Of a stretch of 64,000 nt of DNA, positions 1 through 13,200 are shown piece by piece (the stretch's first letter is position 1; each line of letters opens with the position of its first letter). The DNA comes from Mikania micrantha. Taxonomy: Eukaryota; Streptophyta; Magnoliopsida; Asterales; Asteraceae. The notes beneath the pieces are model-generated. The model had not been told where the DNA came from. It did no database searches and saw only the letters and a program-made list of their open reading frames with translations. The stretch covers positions 32,594,800 through 32,658,799 of the forward strand of contig CM018690.1 in assembly GCA_009363875.1 (NCBI GenBank), written 5' to 3'. The translations under genes were made by a program, and so were the position numbers.

Positions 1-3000
1 GTATTATATGGCATTGTGCAATACTGAACTTTTATTTGACAACTCTCAATCCGTTACGTGAACACCTAAAATCCTTTTTCAACTTGTTCTATACTGTGAG
101 GCTTGTATTTAACAGATTGATTTGGTGTATGTGGGTTGTTATTGTATTGTGGATTCCTTTCTTTGTGAAGTTCTTTTTGTTTGTTTAATTTTCTATTAAT
201 TTTTTACGTTTTTTATGTAATGTTTTATCTTTCTTTAATATCAGATTTTAATTTGTAGCTTATTAATTTTGTTACCTTGATTTCTCATAACTCTTTTGAT
301 TTTGACCTTTTACTTAATGTCTTAAGAAGATATTTATGTTCTCATAACTCGTCAGTGTAGCTTTTATTGTTTTTAAAACTTGTGTGGTTTTAATGTGTAT
401 TATATGGTATTTTGCTAGGCTAAACTTTTATTCGAGAAATCACAATCGTGTTACAAGAACACCTAAAAATCTTTTCTAATTTGTTCAGTACTTTGAGGCT
501 TATGTATAACGGGTTGATTGGGTGTATGCGTGGTTGCTTTCTTGGTGATGTTCTTTCTGGTTGATATTTTATTTTCTTACGATTTTGATAATTTTTTTTG
601 TTACGTGTTATCTTTCTTTGATATCATATTTTCATAATTTATTTTTCCTATTTTTTGTTTCCTTAAATTGTCGTAACTCTTTCTTTCTATTTTTTTTGAC
701 ATTTTACTTGATGAAAATACTTGTGTTCTCTGACATTTCTATTGTTTTTACTATTTCTATGAATTGTGTTGTATGATGGTGTATTATATGGCATTGTTCA
801 AGACTCAACTTTTATTTGAAAACTCACAATCCGTTACTTGAACACCTAAAATCTTTTTGCAACTTGATCAATACTTGAGGCTCGTATTTAAAGGGTTAAT
901 TTGGTGTATGTGGGTTGTTTTTGTATTGTAGATTGTTTTCTTCATTAAGTTCCTTTTTGTTTAATTTTCTGATAATTTTTTTTGGTAAAGCTCTATCTTT
1001 TCATTTGTAAATAATAATTTTTGTTACCTTGAATTCTTGTAACTCTTTTGTTTGACCTTTTACTTAATGAAGAAATTTATGTTCTTAAACATTTCCATTG
1101 CTTTTAATGTTTTTAAAGTTGTGTGGTTTAAATGTGTATTATATGGTATTGTGCTAAACCAAACTATTATTCAAGAAATCACAATCCCATAACTAGAACA
1201 TCTAGAAGCCCTTTTCATCTTGTTCTATACTTTGAGGCTTGTATTTAATGAGTTGTTTTTGTGCATAGGTTTTTTTTGTTACGTGGATTCCTTTTCTTGA
1301 TTAAGTTCTTTCTTGTTGATGTTTTATTTTCTAATGGTTTTGACATTTTTTTTTGTGATGTGTTATCTTTCTTTGATATCAGATTTTCATTTATAATTTA
1401 CCCAAGTTTTTGTTTCCTTGAATTGTCCAACTTTTTTTTAAACATTTTACTTAATGAAGATGCTTATGTTCTTAGACATTTCTATTGTCGTTACTATTTT
1501 AAAGAATTGTGTGGTATGACACTGTATTATATGGCATTGTGCAAGACTGAACTTTTATTTGAGAACGCGCAATCCGTTACGAGAACACCTAAAATTCCTT
1601 TTCAACTTGTTCTATACTTTGAGGCTTGTATTTAACGGGTTGATTTGGTGTACTTGGATTGTTATTGTACTCTAGATTGCTTTCTTCATTAAGTTCTTTT
1701 TGGTGATTTTTTAATTTTCTAATAAGTTTTGACTTTTTTTTTGTAATGTTTTATCTTTCTTTAATATCGTATTTTGATTTGTAGCTTACTAATTTTTGTT
1801 ACCTTGAATTCTCGTAAATTTTTTGACTTTGTCCTTTTTATTTAATGAAGATATTTATGTTCTCAAACATTTCCATTGCTTTTATTATTTTTAAAAGTTG
1901 AATGGTTTAAATGTGTATTATATTGTGTTGTGCTAGACTAAACTCTCATTCGAGAAATCACAATCCCATTACGAGAACACCAAAATGCCTTTTTCAACTT
2001 GTTCTATACTTTGAGGCTTGTATATAACAGGCTGATTGGGTGTATGTTGGTTGTTATTGTAGCGTGGAAGCTTTCTTGATGATGTTCTTTCTGGTTGATA
2101 TTTTATTTTCTAATGATTTTGACATTTTGTTTTTGTGATGCGTTATGTTTCTTTGATATCAGATTTTCATTTGTAATTTTACCATTTTTTTGTTTCCTTG
2201 AATTGTAACTCCTTTTTTTTTTACATTTTACTTGATGAAGTTACATGTGTTCTCAGTCGTTTGTATTGTTTTTACTATTTTTAAGAATTGTGTGGTATGA
2301 CGGTGTATTATGTGGCATTGTGCAAGACTGAACTTTTATTTGAGAACTCGCAATCCGTTACGTGAACACCGAAAATCTTTTTTCAGCTTGTAATCTACTT
2401 TGAGGCTTGTAATTAACGGGTTTATTTGGTGTATGTGGTTTGTTATTGTACCGTGAATTGCTTTCTTCATTATGTTCTTTTTGGTGGTTTAATTTTCTAA
2501 TAATTTTTGACTTTTTTTGGGAATGTTTTATCTTTCTTTGATATCAAATTTTGATTAGTAACTTATTATTTATGCTACCATGAATTCTCGTAACTCTTGA
2601 TTTTATCCTTTTACATAATGAAGATATTTATGAGAAAACATTTCGATTGCTTTTATTGTTTTTAAAAGTTGTGTGTTTTAAATGTGCATTATATGGTATT
2701 CTGTTAGATTGTCTGTATATAGGCTATTTTTTGTAGCATGGATTCCGTTTCTTAATTACGTCCTTTCTTGTTGATGTTTTATTTTCTAATGATTTTGAAT
2801 TTTTATATCATTTCCATTGTTTTTATTATTTTGAACAGTTGTGTGGTTTGACAGTGTATTATTTGGCAATGTGCAAATGTGTACTCTTTTTCGAGAACTC
2901 ACATGCTATCGCGAGAACACCTGAAAATCTTTTTCAACTTGTTCTATACTTTGAGGATTGTATTTAACATCTTGATTGGGTGCGTGTGTTGTTATCGTAG

Positions 3001-4640
3001 CGTGAATTACTTTCTTGATAAAGTTCTTTCTGGATGACATTCTATTTTCTTATGATTTTGTCTTGTTTCTTTGATATCAGATTGTCATTTTTAGTTTTAA
3101 CTATATTTGTTTACTTGTATTCGTGTACCTCTTTTGATTTTGACCTTTTACTTAATTTAGATATTTAAGTTCTCTGATATTTTTTGTTGTTTTTACTTTT
3201 TGTAACAGTTGTGTGGTTTGACAATGTATTGTATGGCATTTTGCGAGAGTGGACTCTTATTTGTGAACTCTCAATCCGTTACTTTTTGTTAAAATTGTAG
3301 TATGGTTTGCTTTCTTTATGATGTTATGTCTTGTTGATGTTCTATTTTTTAATGATTTTGACTTTTTTTTTTAATAATTTTTTATCTTTTTTTAGGTCAA
3401 AGTTTCATGTGTACTTTACCAATTTTTGACTCCTTGAATTCTTGTAACTCTTGATTTTGACCTTATAATGTATGAAGATTCTTATGTTCTCAGACATTTC
3501 CATTGCTTTTATTGTTTTTAGAAGTTGCATGATTTAAATGTGTTATATATATATATGGAATTGTGCAAGACTGAAATCTTGTTCAAGAACTCACAATCCC
3601 GTTACCATAACACATAAAAGCCTTGTCCAACTTGTTCTATACTTTGAGGCTTGTGTTTTAACGGGTTGATCATGTGTATATAGGTTTTATCAGGTTTTCA
3701 TTTATCGTTGTTTACCAAGCTTTTTTTCCCTTTAATTCCCATAATTCTTTTGATTTTAACGATTTACTTAATGAAGATACTTGTGTTCTCGAACATTTCC
3801 TTTGTTTTTTCCTTTCTTAAAAGTTGTGTGATTTGACAGTATTATTTGGCATTGTGCAAGAGTAAACTCTTATTCGAGAACTCACATTCTGCTACAAAAA
3901 CACCTAAAAGCCTTTTTCAACTTGCTCTATACTATGAGACTTGTATTTAACACGTTGATCGGGTGTATGTGTGTTGTTATTGTAGCATGAATTGCATTCT
4001 TGATGAAGTTATGTCTGGATACTATTCTATTTTCTAATGATTTTGACTTTTTTTTGTAAAGTTTTATCATCTTTTTTTGATATCATATTTTCATTTTTAG
4101 TTTTACCAATTTTTGTTTTCATGAATTCCTTCTTGTAACTTTGATTTTGACCTTTTATTAAATGAAGATACTTATATTTTCATTGAAATTACTTCTATTT
4201 TTACTGTTTAACATTTGTGTGGTTTAATTATATGATTGTGCAAGATAGACTCTTATTCGAGAACTCGCAATCTGTTACGAGAACACCTAAAAGTCGTCTT
4301 CAACTTGTTCTATATTTGAGTCTTGTATTTAACACATTGATTAGGTCTATGTTGGTTGTTGTAGTGTGGTTGCTTTCTTTATGAAGTTCTTGCTAATGAT
4401 GTCTTATTTTCAAATGATTTTTACTTTTTTTTTTTCCTATAATGTTTTTTCTTTCTTTAATATCATATTTTAATTTGTAGTTTTACCAATTTTTGTTTAC
4501 TTGAATTCTGGTAGCTCTTTTGATTTGGACCTTTTGCTTAACGAAGATACTTACGTTCTCACACACTAATATTTTTTTTATTGTTTTAAACAATTGTGTG
4601 ATTTGACAGGGTATTATATGGCATTGTGCATGAGTGAACT
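1..4640. repeat. Tandem satellite array, ~385-bp monomer
   Basis: Each monomer opens with a variant of GTATTATATGGCATTGTGCA followed by an AAC...TTTTATT(T/C)GAGAA block, an AACACCTAAAA block and a TTGTTCTATACTTTGAGGCT block. Openings occur near 1, 397, 781, 1136, 1524, 1915, 2305, 2686, 2856, 3226, 3540, 3839, 4228 and 4611. Spacing is mostly 355-396 bp, with shortened units at 2686, 3226 and 3540. In the first 2.7 kb two monomer types alternate (GCATTGTGCAAGACTGAAC versus GTATTGTGCTAGACTAAAC), giving a dimer of about 775 bp. The array probably continues left of the window and stops abruptly near 4640. Short ORFs in it are T-rich and not conserved between monomers, so I do not call genes. Confidence 0.9.
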
Positions 4641-4946
4641 AAAACAAACAAACCTTACCCCTATCCCAGTTGGGATAGAGGGTTTGCTCCGAAGGGGGTT
4701 AAAAGCTAGCACAAAAACCCTCTTGATATACAATCCTCTTACACTTCACACACACTTGATATACATGTGGCAAAACCCTCGGCCAAAGGGGGAAAAAAGC
4801 TAGCACAAAAACCCTCTTTATTTGTATGCATGTTCATGATTGTGGACCTTATGGTCATGACTCATGCATTATGCATGAATGATATCAAATGGCAAAGTAA
4901 TACTGGAATGAGAATCATAAAATGGTAAACGCTTATGTTTTGAAAC
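4641..4946. other. Unassigned junction between satellite and copia relic
   Basis: No gene is seen. A block containing AAAGCTAGCACAAAAACCCT occurs twice (about 4701-4720 and 4797-4816), a small direct duplication. The rest is unremarkable AT-rich sequence. Confidence 0.5.
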
Positions 4947-6479
4947 TTAATAAGAATTACAAAGCAAAGTTCTACTACGTTTATTACATGGAATAATTTT
5001 ATTCATATTTAAAAAATCTAAAATTGGAAGACCCGGGTGGCCCAAACGGTCATGCCAAATTTCCGGTTCACCTGAGACTTGGAAAGTGGATGCAGTAACT
5101 CGATGGGTGAGTGGATTAAGTTGACTTGAGCTATTGGTGCGGTAGAGTATCTTGCCCGTCCGTAGTCCTTCACAAAAAACCCACAGAAAATTTTCGAACA
5201 AAAATTAGTTTTTTAATTATGTGTGGTGTGAAAAGGATACTGTTAAGTTGTAGGTTTCTGGTGGGGCTTGATAGGGTGGCATTACCTGATCCACAAACTG
5301 GTAAGCGAGAGCCATTACCTACATATATCGGACCAACAGGAAAAGATGACAAGGGATTAATAATTTTACCTTGGTCTCTGGTTAGTAATTTTACCTTGTA
5401 TCATTGTTCATCCATTTGATTCAAAATCATTGCCTGAAAAGCCTCTACCGCTTGAGTAGGGTCCATTGGGTCTGATGTGGTTAAGTGGGCCTGCTGATAT
5501 GGCTGTCGTGTGCCTGTGCTGTGATGATTAGATGGGCCATGTGAAGTTGGGGCAACCCAATTAGGTGACTGAACCAAACCATGAAGGAGCCCAACCTGGC
5601 AAAGTGGGGCAGGGGCATGGAGGTGGAGCCCAGTATGCCCAATTAGGAGGACTGTGATGCTGTAAATACCAGGAGTTTGGATTTGGATGTGGACCAGATG
5701 GGTATCGCCTTGAACCAGAATTACCAGGTCGAGTATTGGGCCGCCTGCTGTTGAGTCTGTTCCTTGGACAGCGGCATGTTGTTGGCTGGGAGGGTTCATC
5801 CAAATGGTTACTACTGCCATGGCTGTGGGAGGAAAGGGTGTTTCCCAAGCACTTTGGTGATGTTCTAGTTCAAGCATGCTGCAAGTTGTCTCCCACGTGG
5901 GAAGAGTTTGATTAATGTGTGCAACAATGGTGTCATATTCGGCTCGTAATTCACGCACGAGTTGAAGAAAAATACATTTATTGTTAACCGGGCAATCAAC
6001 ATCATTGAGTCTATCACCAAGTTCTTTGAGGCGTTGGCAGTAGGCTTCAAGAGATGGCATGGCTTTCAACATGAGATTGTTGAACTCGCGCTCCAAAGCT
6101 GCTGCTGTCCAGCCCTTGTTATTGAGAAAAATAGTTTTGATTCTACACCATACCTCATAAACTGTGGGATCATGGTCTAAAACACGAACCGGTAGGACAT
6201 CAGACAACATACCGTAAATGCATTGCAGAACGATTGCATCAATTTTGACCCGTGTTTCATACTCAGGATCGGTTTTGGCTAGTGATGGCATGTCGTCGAT
6301 GTGTGCGAGAACTTCTTAACCCTTTGCATGTAGTTGGAATAGCTTGAGTGCTTGACCCACTAAGAGTATGAAACTTTTGTTCCATCGAGAACCCAGACCT
6401 TTTGCTTGATGTTGGTCACAATGTATACTAGGTGTAGCGGCTTTGCAGTAGGGTTGGCTGAACTTGTTTTGTCGGCCAT
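4947..6479 (-). pseudogene. Ty1/copia 5' half: broken gag, protease tail, GAG-pre-integrase
   Basis: Read on minus, a gag-like start lies at 6479 (MADKTSSANPTAKPL) but soon meets a stop and frameshifts. The longest open piece, 6291-5401, is a UBN2/copia gag core (YGMLSDVLPVRVLDHDPTVYEVW, then FNNLMLKAMPSLEAYCQRLK and LPTWETTCSMLELEH), followed by a proline/histidine-rich tail. Further along, about 5350-5170, comes the end of an aspartic-protease region (LNSILFTPHIIKKLIFVRKF), and 5201-4947 carries the GAG-pre-integrase signature WHDRLGHPGLPILDFLN. The order gag-protease-pre-integrase is that of Ty1/copia. The integrase core, RT and RNase H do not follow on this strand. Several frame changes make this a dead fragment; no LTR was located. 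Confidence 0.85.
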
Positions 6480-7500
6480 TGATTGGGATTTGTGATTTGT
6501 GAGTGGCTAGGATTTTACTCATGGGTGATTTGATCAGATCATAAAGCAATGGTATTTTACCTCAATCAATTTTATTCAATGCTAACATCACTATATACAA
6601 TGAGATGAGCTACAATCTAGAGCTATAATGTAGGCAACGGAAACCTCTAAAATAGAAAGATACTATACGATAAATGATAATTTTATACACAAATAATTAT
6701 ACAACTAATAGAAATATGCTGACATGGATAAATTGGACTCAAAAGCCAAGACATGCACTTTCATTGGTTATGGGCCAAGCAACATGGGCTACTGGCTTTG
6801 GGATTCTGAAAGCTGAAAAGTAATCAGATGCAAGCATGTCTCTTTCAATGAAGCCGAGCTATACAAAGGCAGAAAAGAAAGCTCAGTAACTCAGAAAGAT
6901 TATTTTGAGTTTGAATATAAAGTATTGGACAAGTCTAGAGAGTTTATTAGTCTGGAAGTTGTCTTTGATAGTGGGAGCACAGGACTTGACATTGATGATG
7001 ATTCAGTCAGTGAGAGCACATGAAACGATAGCGAGTCAGATGACAGTGAAAGTGATAGAACTCGAATACAATGAAAAAGAAAACAAGCTAGCTTTTTATT
7101 AAGAACAATGGATAGGGACCCGATTCGAGATGGGTAAGTCTCCAATTACATAAGAGATAACTATAAAATCTGTGTGTCATGATAACAAACTTAGCCTAAT
7201 AATTATATTATGATATCCTGCAATCAAGGTCAATCATCAATCCCATAAAATTAGGCTAGTGATGGTAATTGATTCTGAATGAAGGGATCAAATATATTTT
7301 CAAAAATAGATTTGAATTCCTTGTTCTCCTCAACATTCCATTTAGTAGATCTTCTAGAATATAATTGCAATGGGGTCTTAGGGGTCGTATCAGAAAGCTT
7401 AGAGGAAGAAGAAGATTGTACTTCTCTAGTTCAGAGTTCATCGATTCCAGGTTCTCTTGCTCCACAGCCTCAGGAGATTTACTAGAGTTACACACCACCT
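6480..7500. other. Degraded sequence between two copia fragments
   Basis: No intact gene. On plus around 6890-7140 there is a decayed reading frame rich in Asp/Ser (for example DSGSTGLDIDDDS and NDSESDDSESDRTR), which could be the variable region between the copia integrase and RT. This is weak, based only on position and composition. Nothing else is recognised. Confidence 0.35.
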
Positions 7501-8915
7501 GACAAGTATTCTCCGTTCGCCAATATTCTGTTATTTTCAGAAAACAGAGAACATGATTTTTACACTGAAGCCATTAGTGTGAAAGATTCATTTAAGTGGG
7601 AGATTGCGATGAAAGATGAAATGAAGTCTTTATAAAAGAATAAAACTTAGGTTTTGACCAAACTTCCATATGGGAAGAAATCAATTAAGAAAAAAATCAA
7701 TTAAGAATAAGTGGGTATACAAGAACAAGGATGAAAGTGATGGTTCTAAAAGGTACAAGGCCAGATTGGTGGTTAGGGGTTTACAACAGAAGGAGGGGGT
7801 TGATTACAATGAGTTCTTCTCTCCAGTTGTGAAGATGACTACTTCGTACTTGTTCTTAGCATTGTTGCATCAAAGAACCTGCATCTAAAGCAACTAGATG
7901 TTAAGACCACTTTCCTTCTTGGTGATCTTGATAAAGATATCTACATGGTGCAACTAGACGGTTTTCAAATTTCTGGGAAAGAAAGCATGGTTTGCAAATT
8001 GAAAAAGAGCTTGTATGGGTTGAAACAGGCTCTTTGTCAATGGTACTTGAAGTTTGACAACTTCATTGGTTGAAATAGGTTCAAGAGATATGAAATGTAT
8101 CATTGCTGCTACATTAAAAAGTTCAACAAGTCCTACATCATTCTACATCTTTATGTTGATGATATGTTGATTGCGTGTTTTAATATGAAAGAGATCAACA
8201 AATTGAAGAAACAAATGTCATGAAGAATGCCAGAGCTAGAAACACTCCATTGGGAGCTTTCGAAAAACTAGTGTCTGAAAACAGATAAACAGATGAAGAC
8301 ATAATCGAAATGACTAAGGTTCCGTATGCATCGGCTCTTGGAAGTCTCATGTATGCAATGGATGCACATGACCTGATATATCCTACATATTTCTACATCT
8401 TTATGTTGATGATATGTTGATTGCGGGTTCTAATATGAAATAGATCAACAAATTGAAGAAACAAATGTCCGAGGAATTTGAGATGAAAGATCTTGGTGTT
8501 GCTAAACAAATACTTGGGATGAGTATTTTCAGAAACAGTAAAGGTGGTACTCTAACACTTTCTCAAGAGAAATATAATGGAAAAGTGTTAGAAAAGTTCA
8601 TCATGAAGAATGCCAGAGCTAGAAACACTCTATTGGGAGTAGTCAGCTGATATATGTCCATTCTGGGTAAAGAACATTAGGAAGCAGTCAAGTGGTTGCT
8701 TCGGTATTTGAAAGGGACTTCAAAGATGGGTTTATGTTTCAAGGGTAAAGATACTGTTTAGAGGAGTTATACGAATGCATACCTTGGGGGATGTAAGGAA
8801 TAGTATAAAAGGACAACTGGGTATTTTTTTTCAATGGGAGGAACTGTAGTAAGTTGGATGTCCATATTGCAAAATGTTGCACTTTCAAGTTTCAACCACA
8901 GAAGCTGAGTATAAA
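7501..8915 (+). pseudogene. Ty1/copia 3' half: broken reverse transcriptase and RNase H
   Basis: On plus, conceptual translation in shifting frames gives the start of the copia RT domain: KWEIAMKDEMKSL near 7600, then NKWVYKNKDE and YKARLVVRGLQQKEGVDY (7700-7810), FSPVVKMTT (about 7820-7850), a SLYGLKQA-like motif (8011-8034) and the catalytic LYVDDMLIA (8151-8177). A second copy of the LYVDDMLIA block at 8402-8428 is followed by EFEMKDLGVAKQILGMSIF, so about 80 bp around the active site are duplicated 250 bp apart. RNase H motifs (KWLLRYLKGTSKMGLCF, TTGYFFSMGGTVVSW) run to about 8915. Stops and frameshifts are numerous. It points the opposite way from the gag half at 4947-6479. Confidence 0.85.
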
Positions 8916-10102
8916 TGAAAACACATATTTTGGTAAATATTTTTCAAATCACATATTTTGGTAAATAAGTTTTTCACCTATACTCTTTTGGGAAAAAAAT
9001 ATCGTTTTCAATTGCAGGTTTCTAACCATGTTATTCTTATTATGCAATTCCTTTAATTGGTGAGGTTGTTCATGCATCGGAATTTGAGTAATCTCTTCAC
9101 ATGTTTGAGGAATTGAGTTTGACACGTCTGAACTTGCTGGCACTCTTTTAAAACCTTTGGACATGTTCTAAGCCAACACATTTCATAACAGATTGTGTTT
9201 GTCAACAGTTAATAGAACCATTTGTCGACTTTAATGTATCATTGCCATCCTTTTCCAGTTGATTATGAAGCCTTGTTGCTGATCACTTCCTTAGCTTCGT
9301 GTAAGCATAGCAGCTCAACAGTTTACGCAGCTTAAGAGCATGATTACATCATTGTAGCAGCAGAAGGTTATGGTTTTGGATGGAGCAGAATTCATAATTG
9401 GATCAAATGCGTTGCTGTCTTTAATCAGGAGAACTAATGGACCTGGTGGTAATTCATGTTTTTTTCTCTCTGTCATTTAAAAGTCTGAAAATCATGCATT
9501 ACACGTGTCAATCTTGACCCAAAACAAGATAAATGAGTTGGTTTAGGTGGACAATTATTGTATTTTGGGTTAAAATGGGTAGCATCATAACATAGAACAA
9601 ATTGAGATGTGTAATACCTTAACACCATACGGTTCAAGATGAGTAACCAAAAAACTATGAGATATAATACATTCAAACGGGTAAAAATTATTAATAATAT
9701 ATTTGATGATAAAATTTCTAAAGATTATGCAAATATACTATTTGCTTACATAGAACCCATTTTAACTTGAAGTAAATTGATGTTTTAAATGATTCATTTA
9801 AACCCAAATTATTTTACTTAAAACTCATCTTGATCCGAACCCAAATTTTAACATGTTACCCAACCCAACCCATCCATTGTGCCATGTTTATCATATGCAT
9901 ATATGTTAATAGTGTGTCGAGGACTCTTTCGGAGCAACATCTTTATCCTAATTTGGATAAGAGTAAGAATATACTGGGTAAGTTTGTTTGTTTATATAAT
10001 ATTGCGATTGTTCTATGCCTAGGCATAGTAATAAGTATGATTAATTTATATCCAAATCAGTAGTAAATTATTATAGCCATTTTTCAATAGTGTGCTTAGA
10101 TG
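8916..10102. other. Gene-free AT-rich stretch
   Basis: No gene seen. Just after the copia relic a short block (ACATATTTTGGTAAATA) is repeated in tandem near 8923-8968. Around 9520-9880 there are dispersed GGGTTAAAATGGGT and ACCCAACCCAACCCA blocks like the degenerate low-complexity cores of MITEs elsewhere in the window, but I could not define ends. Confidence 0.4.
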
Positions 10103-10160
10103 TTATACATGAGGCAAAGGACAAAGTTCATTCATCTTGCGCATGGTTACTCATGGCATA
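10103..10160 (-). pseudogene. Relic of a CYP71 3' end
   Basis: On minus this 58-bp piece reads MP*VTMRKMNELCPLPHV*, matching the end of the intact P450 just upstream (MPGITMHKKNELCLLPHVYI). The similarity continues into the 3' flank (about 10063-10102 against 10250-10282). It has an in-frame stop, so it is the remnant of a duplicated last-exon end, either a local tandem duplication or the tail of a lost third P450 copy. Confidence 0.75.
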
Positions 10161-10282
10161 AATTCTTATTACTATATGTTTCGGCGTAGGCATAACGCGC
10201 GATGGGTAAATTACTAGTTATTAATTGATAACCAAATATGAGATACAAAAGCAAATTATCATAGCTAATTTCTTGAGTGTGC

Positions 10283-13200
10283 TTAGATGTATACATGAGG
10301 TAAAAGGCAAAGTTCATTCTTCTTGTGCATGGTTATTCCTGGCATAACTTCAAAGTCTATATCTTCCTTCTTCATGCCATCAGGTAAACCCCAATCAAAC
10401 AAGTAAAGAAGATTAGCTAGCAATAGATCCACCGTAACCACTCCCATTGTGATTCCGGGACATATTCTTCTTCCGGCCCCAAACGGAATCAACTCAAAGT
10501 CATTTCCTTTATAATCGATATCACTACCCAAAAACCTCTCCGGCATGAACTCCTCTGGGCTCTCCCAAGATTCGGGGTCTCTTCCGATAGCCAATACGTT
10601 GATGAGAACTAAGGTTTTGTGTTTGATTTTGTAGCCATTTAATGTTGTTTCTTTTGTTGTTTCTCGAGGCACAAGAAGAGGAACGGTAGGATATAACCTC
10701 ATGATCTCTTTTACCACTGCCTTCATGTAGATGAGTTTTGGAAGATCATCCTCGTCTACTTTACCCTTCATTCCAACTGCATTTCTCACTTCTTCTTGTA
10801 CCTTTTTCATTACTTTAGGGTTCTTCATCAGTGCTGTCATCGCCCACACCACTGTAGCCGTACTGGTATCTGTCCCAGCTACCAGTACGTCCTACAAATT
10901 AGTCAAATTATAGGGAACAATTAGGACATCACTACTAGAAAATCAGGTATTTGCGACTGATTAAATTATGGTTGCAAATTATTTGAAGAGTAGAGGTGTG
11001 CAAACCGGTTAGCCGGTCACAGTTTGGTAACTGATTTTTGCCAATAATCGGTTTGGTTAACATCCAGTTTTTTCAAGCTCAAACTGAAACTGATATAATA
11101 ACCCAAGCTGGATAACCGAACTAGTTAACCGTCAAATAAATGATTTTTTTAGCTGGTTTGGTCTCTTGAAACCTCAAACCGGTCATAAACCGTTGGTTTT
11201 TCTAATAACTAAAAACCGAATCAACAAAGTTGTTTCTAAACAGTGATGAACATGTATTGGTTCAATTAACCAGTTTTTTTTGTGGATCTCTATTGAAGAG
11301 TTACAAAATTAGCGACCAAAACTAAAAATGTTGTAAAATTGGGAGTTGAAAATTTCTGACCTTCATATAGCATAATTAAAAATGTTTAATATAAATTAAA
11401 CTAAGCATATAAAAGAATATAGAGATAAGTAAAATAGTTAAATAAGCTATTTTAGTTATGTTTGATGCTTGTCATAATCGCTGTCTATAACCTGTTTTAC
11501 CAGCTTAATGGCCTCACTATTGTAAAAGTGGTTGCTAATTTTCAGGGGCGGCCCAGGGGAGTGGCAAACCCGACCTTCGTTCCGGGCCCATTTTTTTGGG
11601 GGCACAGTTTTTTTGAAATATACATATATATGGAAATTCATTCAAACAAGAACCAACAAGTTGCAAATAACTAAAAGGAACTAATTATAGGCATGCGATT
11701 TGAGAGGTACAAAAAGTAATTTCCTTTAAAGTATAGAAAATCATGCCCTTTAAAATAGGGGTGTTCATTAGTTCGGTTTAATCCGTTTTCAATTTTTTTC
11801 CCTATACGAAAACCGAACCGAATTCGGGTAGTAGTTCGGTTCGGTTTTGGTTAATGCTGAACAAACCAAATAAACTGGTTAGAAACCAAATAAACCGGTA
11901 GGAACCGAATTCAACCAAATAAATTGATTATATACCAAATAAACCGGTTAAAAATAATAAAATAAGAAATTTAAATATGAATTAAGTTTAGTCGGTTAAC
12001 CAAATAAACCGACCTAATAAAAAATTGGAACCGTTAACCGAACCGAACCGAACCAAGAAACAAAATTCCGAATTTGGTTAATTCGGAATTTGGATATAGT
12101 TAGGAACATAACTCGGTTTTTTCAGTTACGAACACCGTCCGGTTTTCGCCTTTTTTTCCGGCTTGTCCTGGGCGCCATTATTTTCAAGGCCACCCCTGCT
12201 AATTTTGTCGCAAAACACCCCAATTGTAAGAAGGTCGCAAAATGAGATTACAGATGATTTAGCGACCTCAATAACAGTCGCAAAATAGTCGAATAAAGGC
12301 ATGCGACACATTTGCGACTGAAATTGCAGCCGGATAACCCCATAAGCTAGTTACTAGTACCATAGAATTAAAAGAAAAACAACAATCTATTACCATGATC
12401 ATGCCTTTAATGTGATCATAAGTAAAGTTGAAGAGTTGTTCTCGCTTGAGTCGTAGTAAAATGTCAATAAAATCTTCATCTTCCTCACAAGACTTTGTGT
12501 TTTTAGGGTTGAGATGCTCATCAATGAGTTCTTGATACAACAGATCAAAATACTGGAAGCATTTGTCTAACCGTTTCATCTTGCCCGATAACCGATCAAC
12601 CCAACCCACAAATGGCAAACCCGGCCAAAGATCCGACGCATAAAAATCCACCATTATCGCCTGAAATTCAGATAATTGACGAATAACTTCGTGTGATTCA
12701 TGCAGCCCATCTTGGTACCTCCTGCTAAAACCCACTCTCATCATGATACTACTCGCCACGCTCTTCATCAACTCGCTCAAGTTAACCGATTTAGACTCGA
12801 GAGCCAACCCACGTATCTTGTTCATGGCACTCATGGCTTCATCTTCACGAATATGCCTAAAAGATTGAACCTTTTTAGGGCCTAACAAATGAATCATGAA
12901 AATCTTTCTCATCTCTTTCCAGCAGTCGTTGTATGGTGAGAATATGAGTTCGAGCCCGTTGTAAGACACCTTTTGTTGGCCAACCAATGAAGGTCTGCTG
13001 CAAAAGATGAGATCTTGGGTTTTAAGCACTTCTTTTGCTAGGCTTGCTGATGATACAACAATCGCTGGGATGAAACCGAGCCGGAGGGATACGATTGGAC
13101 CGTATGATTTGGAGAGGTTCCATAGGGATATATGGAGGTTTGATTGATCGATTTGGTGCAGGTTTCCAATCAAAGGTAGCCCAGACGGGCCTGGTGGATT

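Larger units (their letters stand above)
10930..12340. mobile_element. CACTA-like non-autonomous element in P450 intron (right end uncertain)
   Basis: At 10930 the intron contains CACTACTAGAAAATCAGG followed by TTTGCGAC and TTGCAAA subterminal motifs, the usual look of a CACTA (En/Spm) end. Matching GTCGCAAA-type motifs recur at 12209-12320 near the other side of the intron. The right terminus is not clear, so the extent is approximate. It hosts two hAT-type insertions and one nested inside one of them. Confidence 0.5.

Noticed and set aside
561..1635. Phe/Leu-rich ORFs of 71 and 124 codons in the left region
   Set aside because: They lie in satellite monomers, are not kept between copies, and consist of T-rich low-complexity codons.
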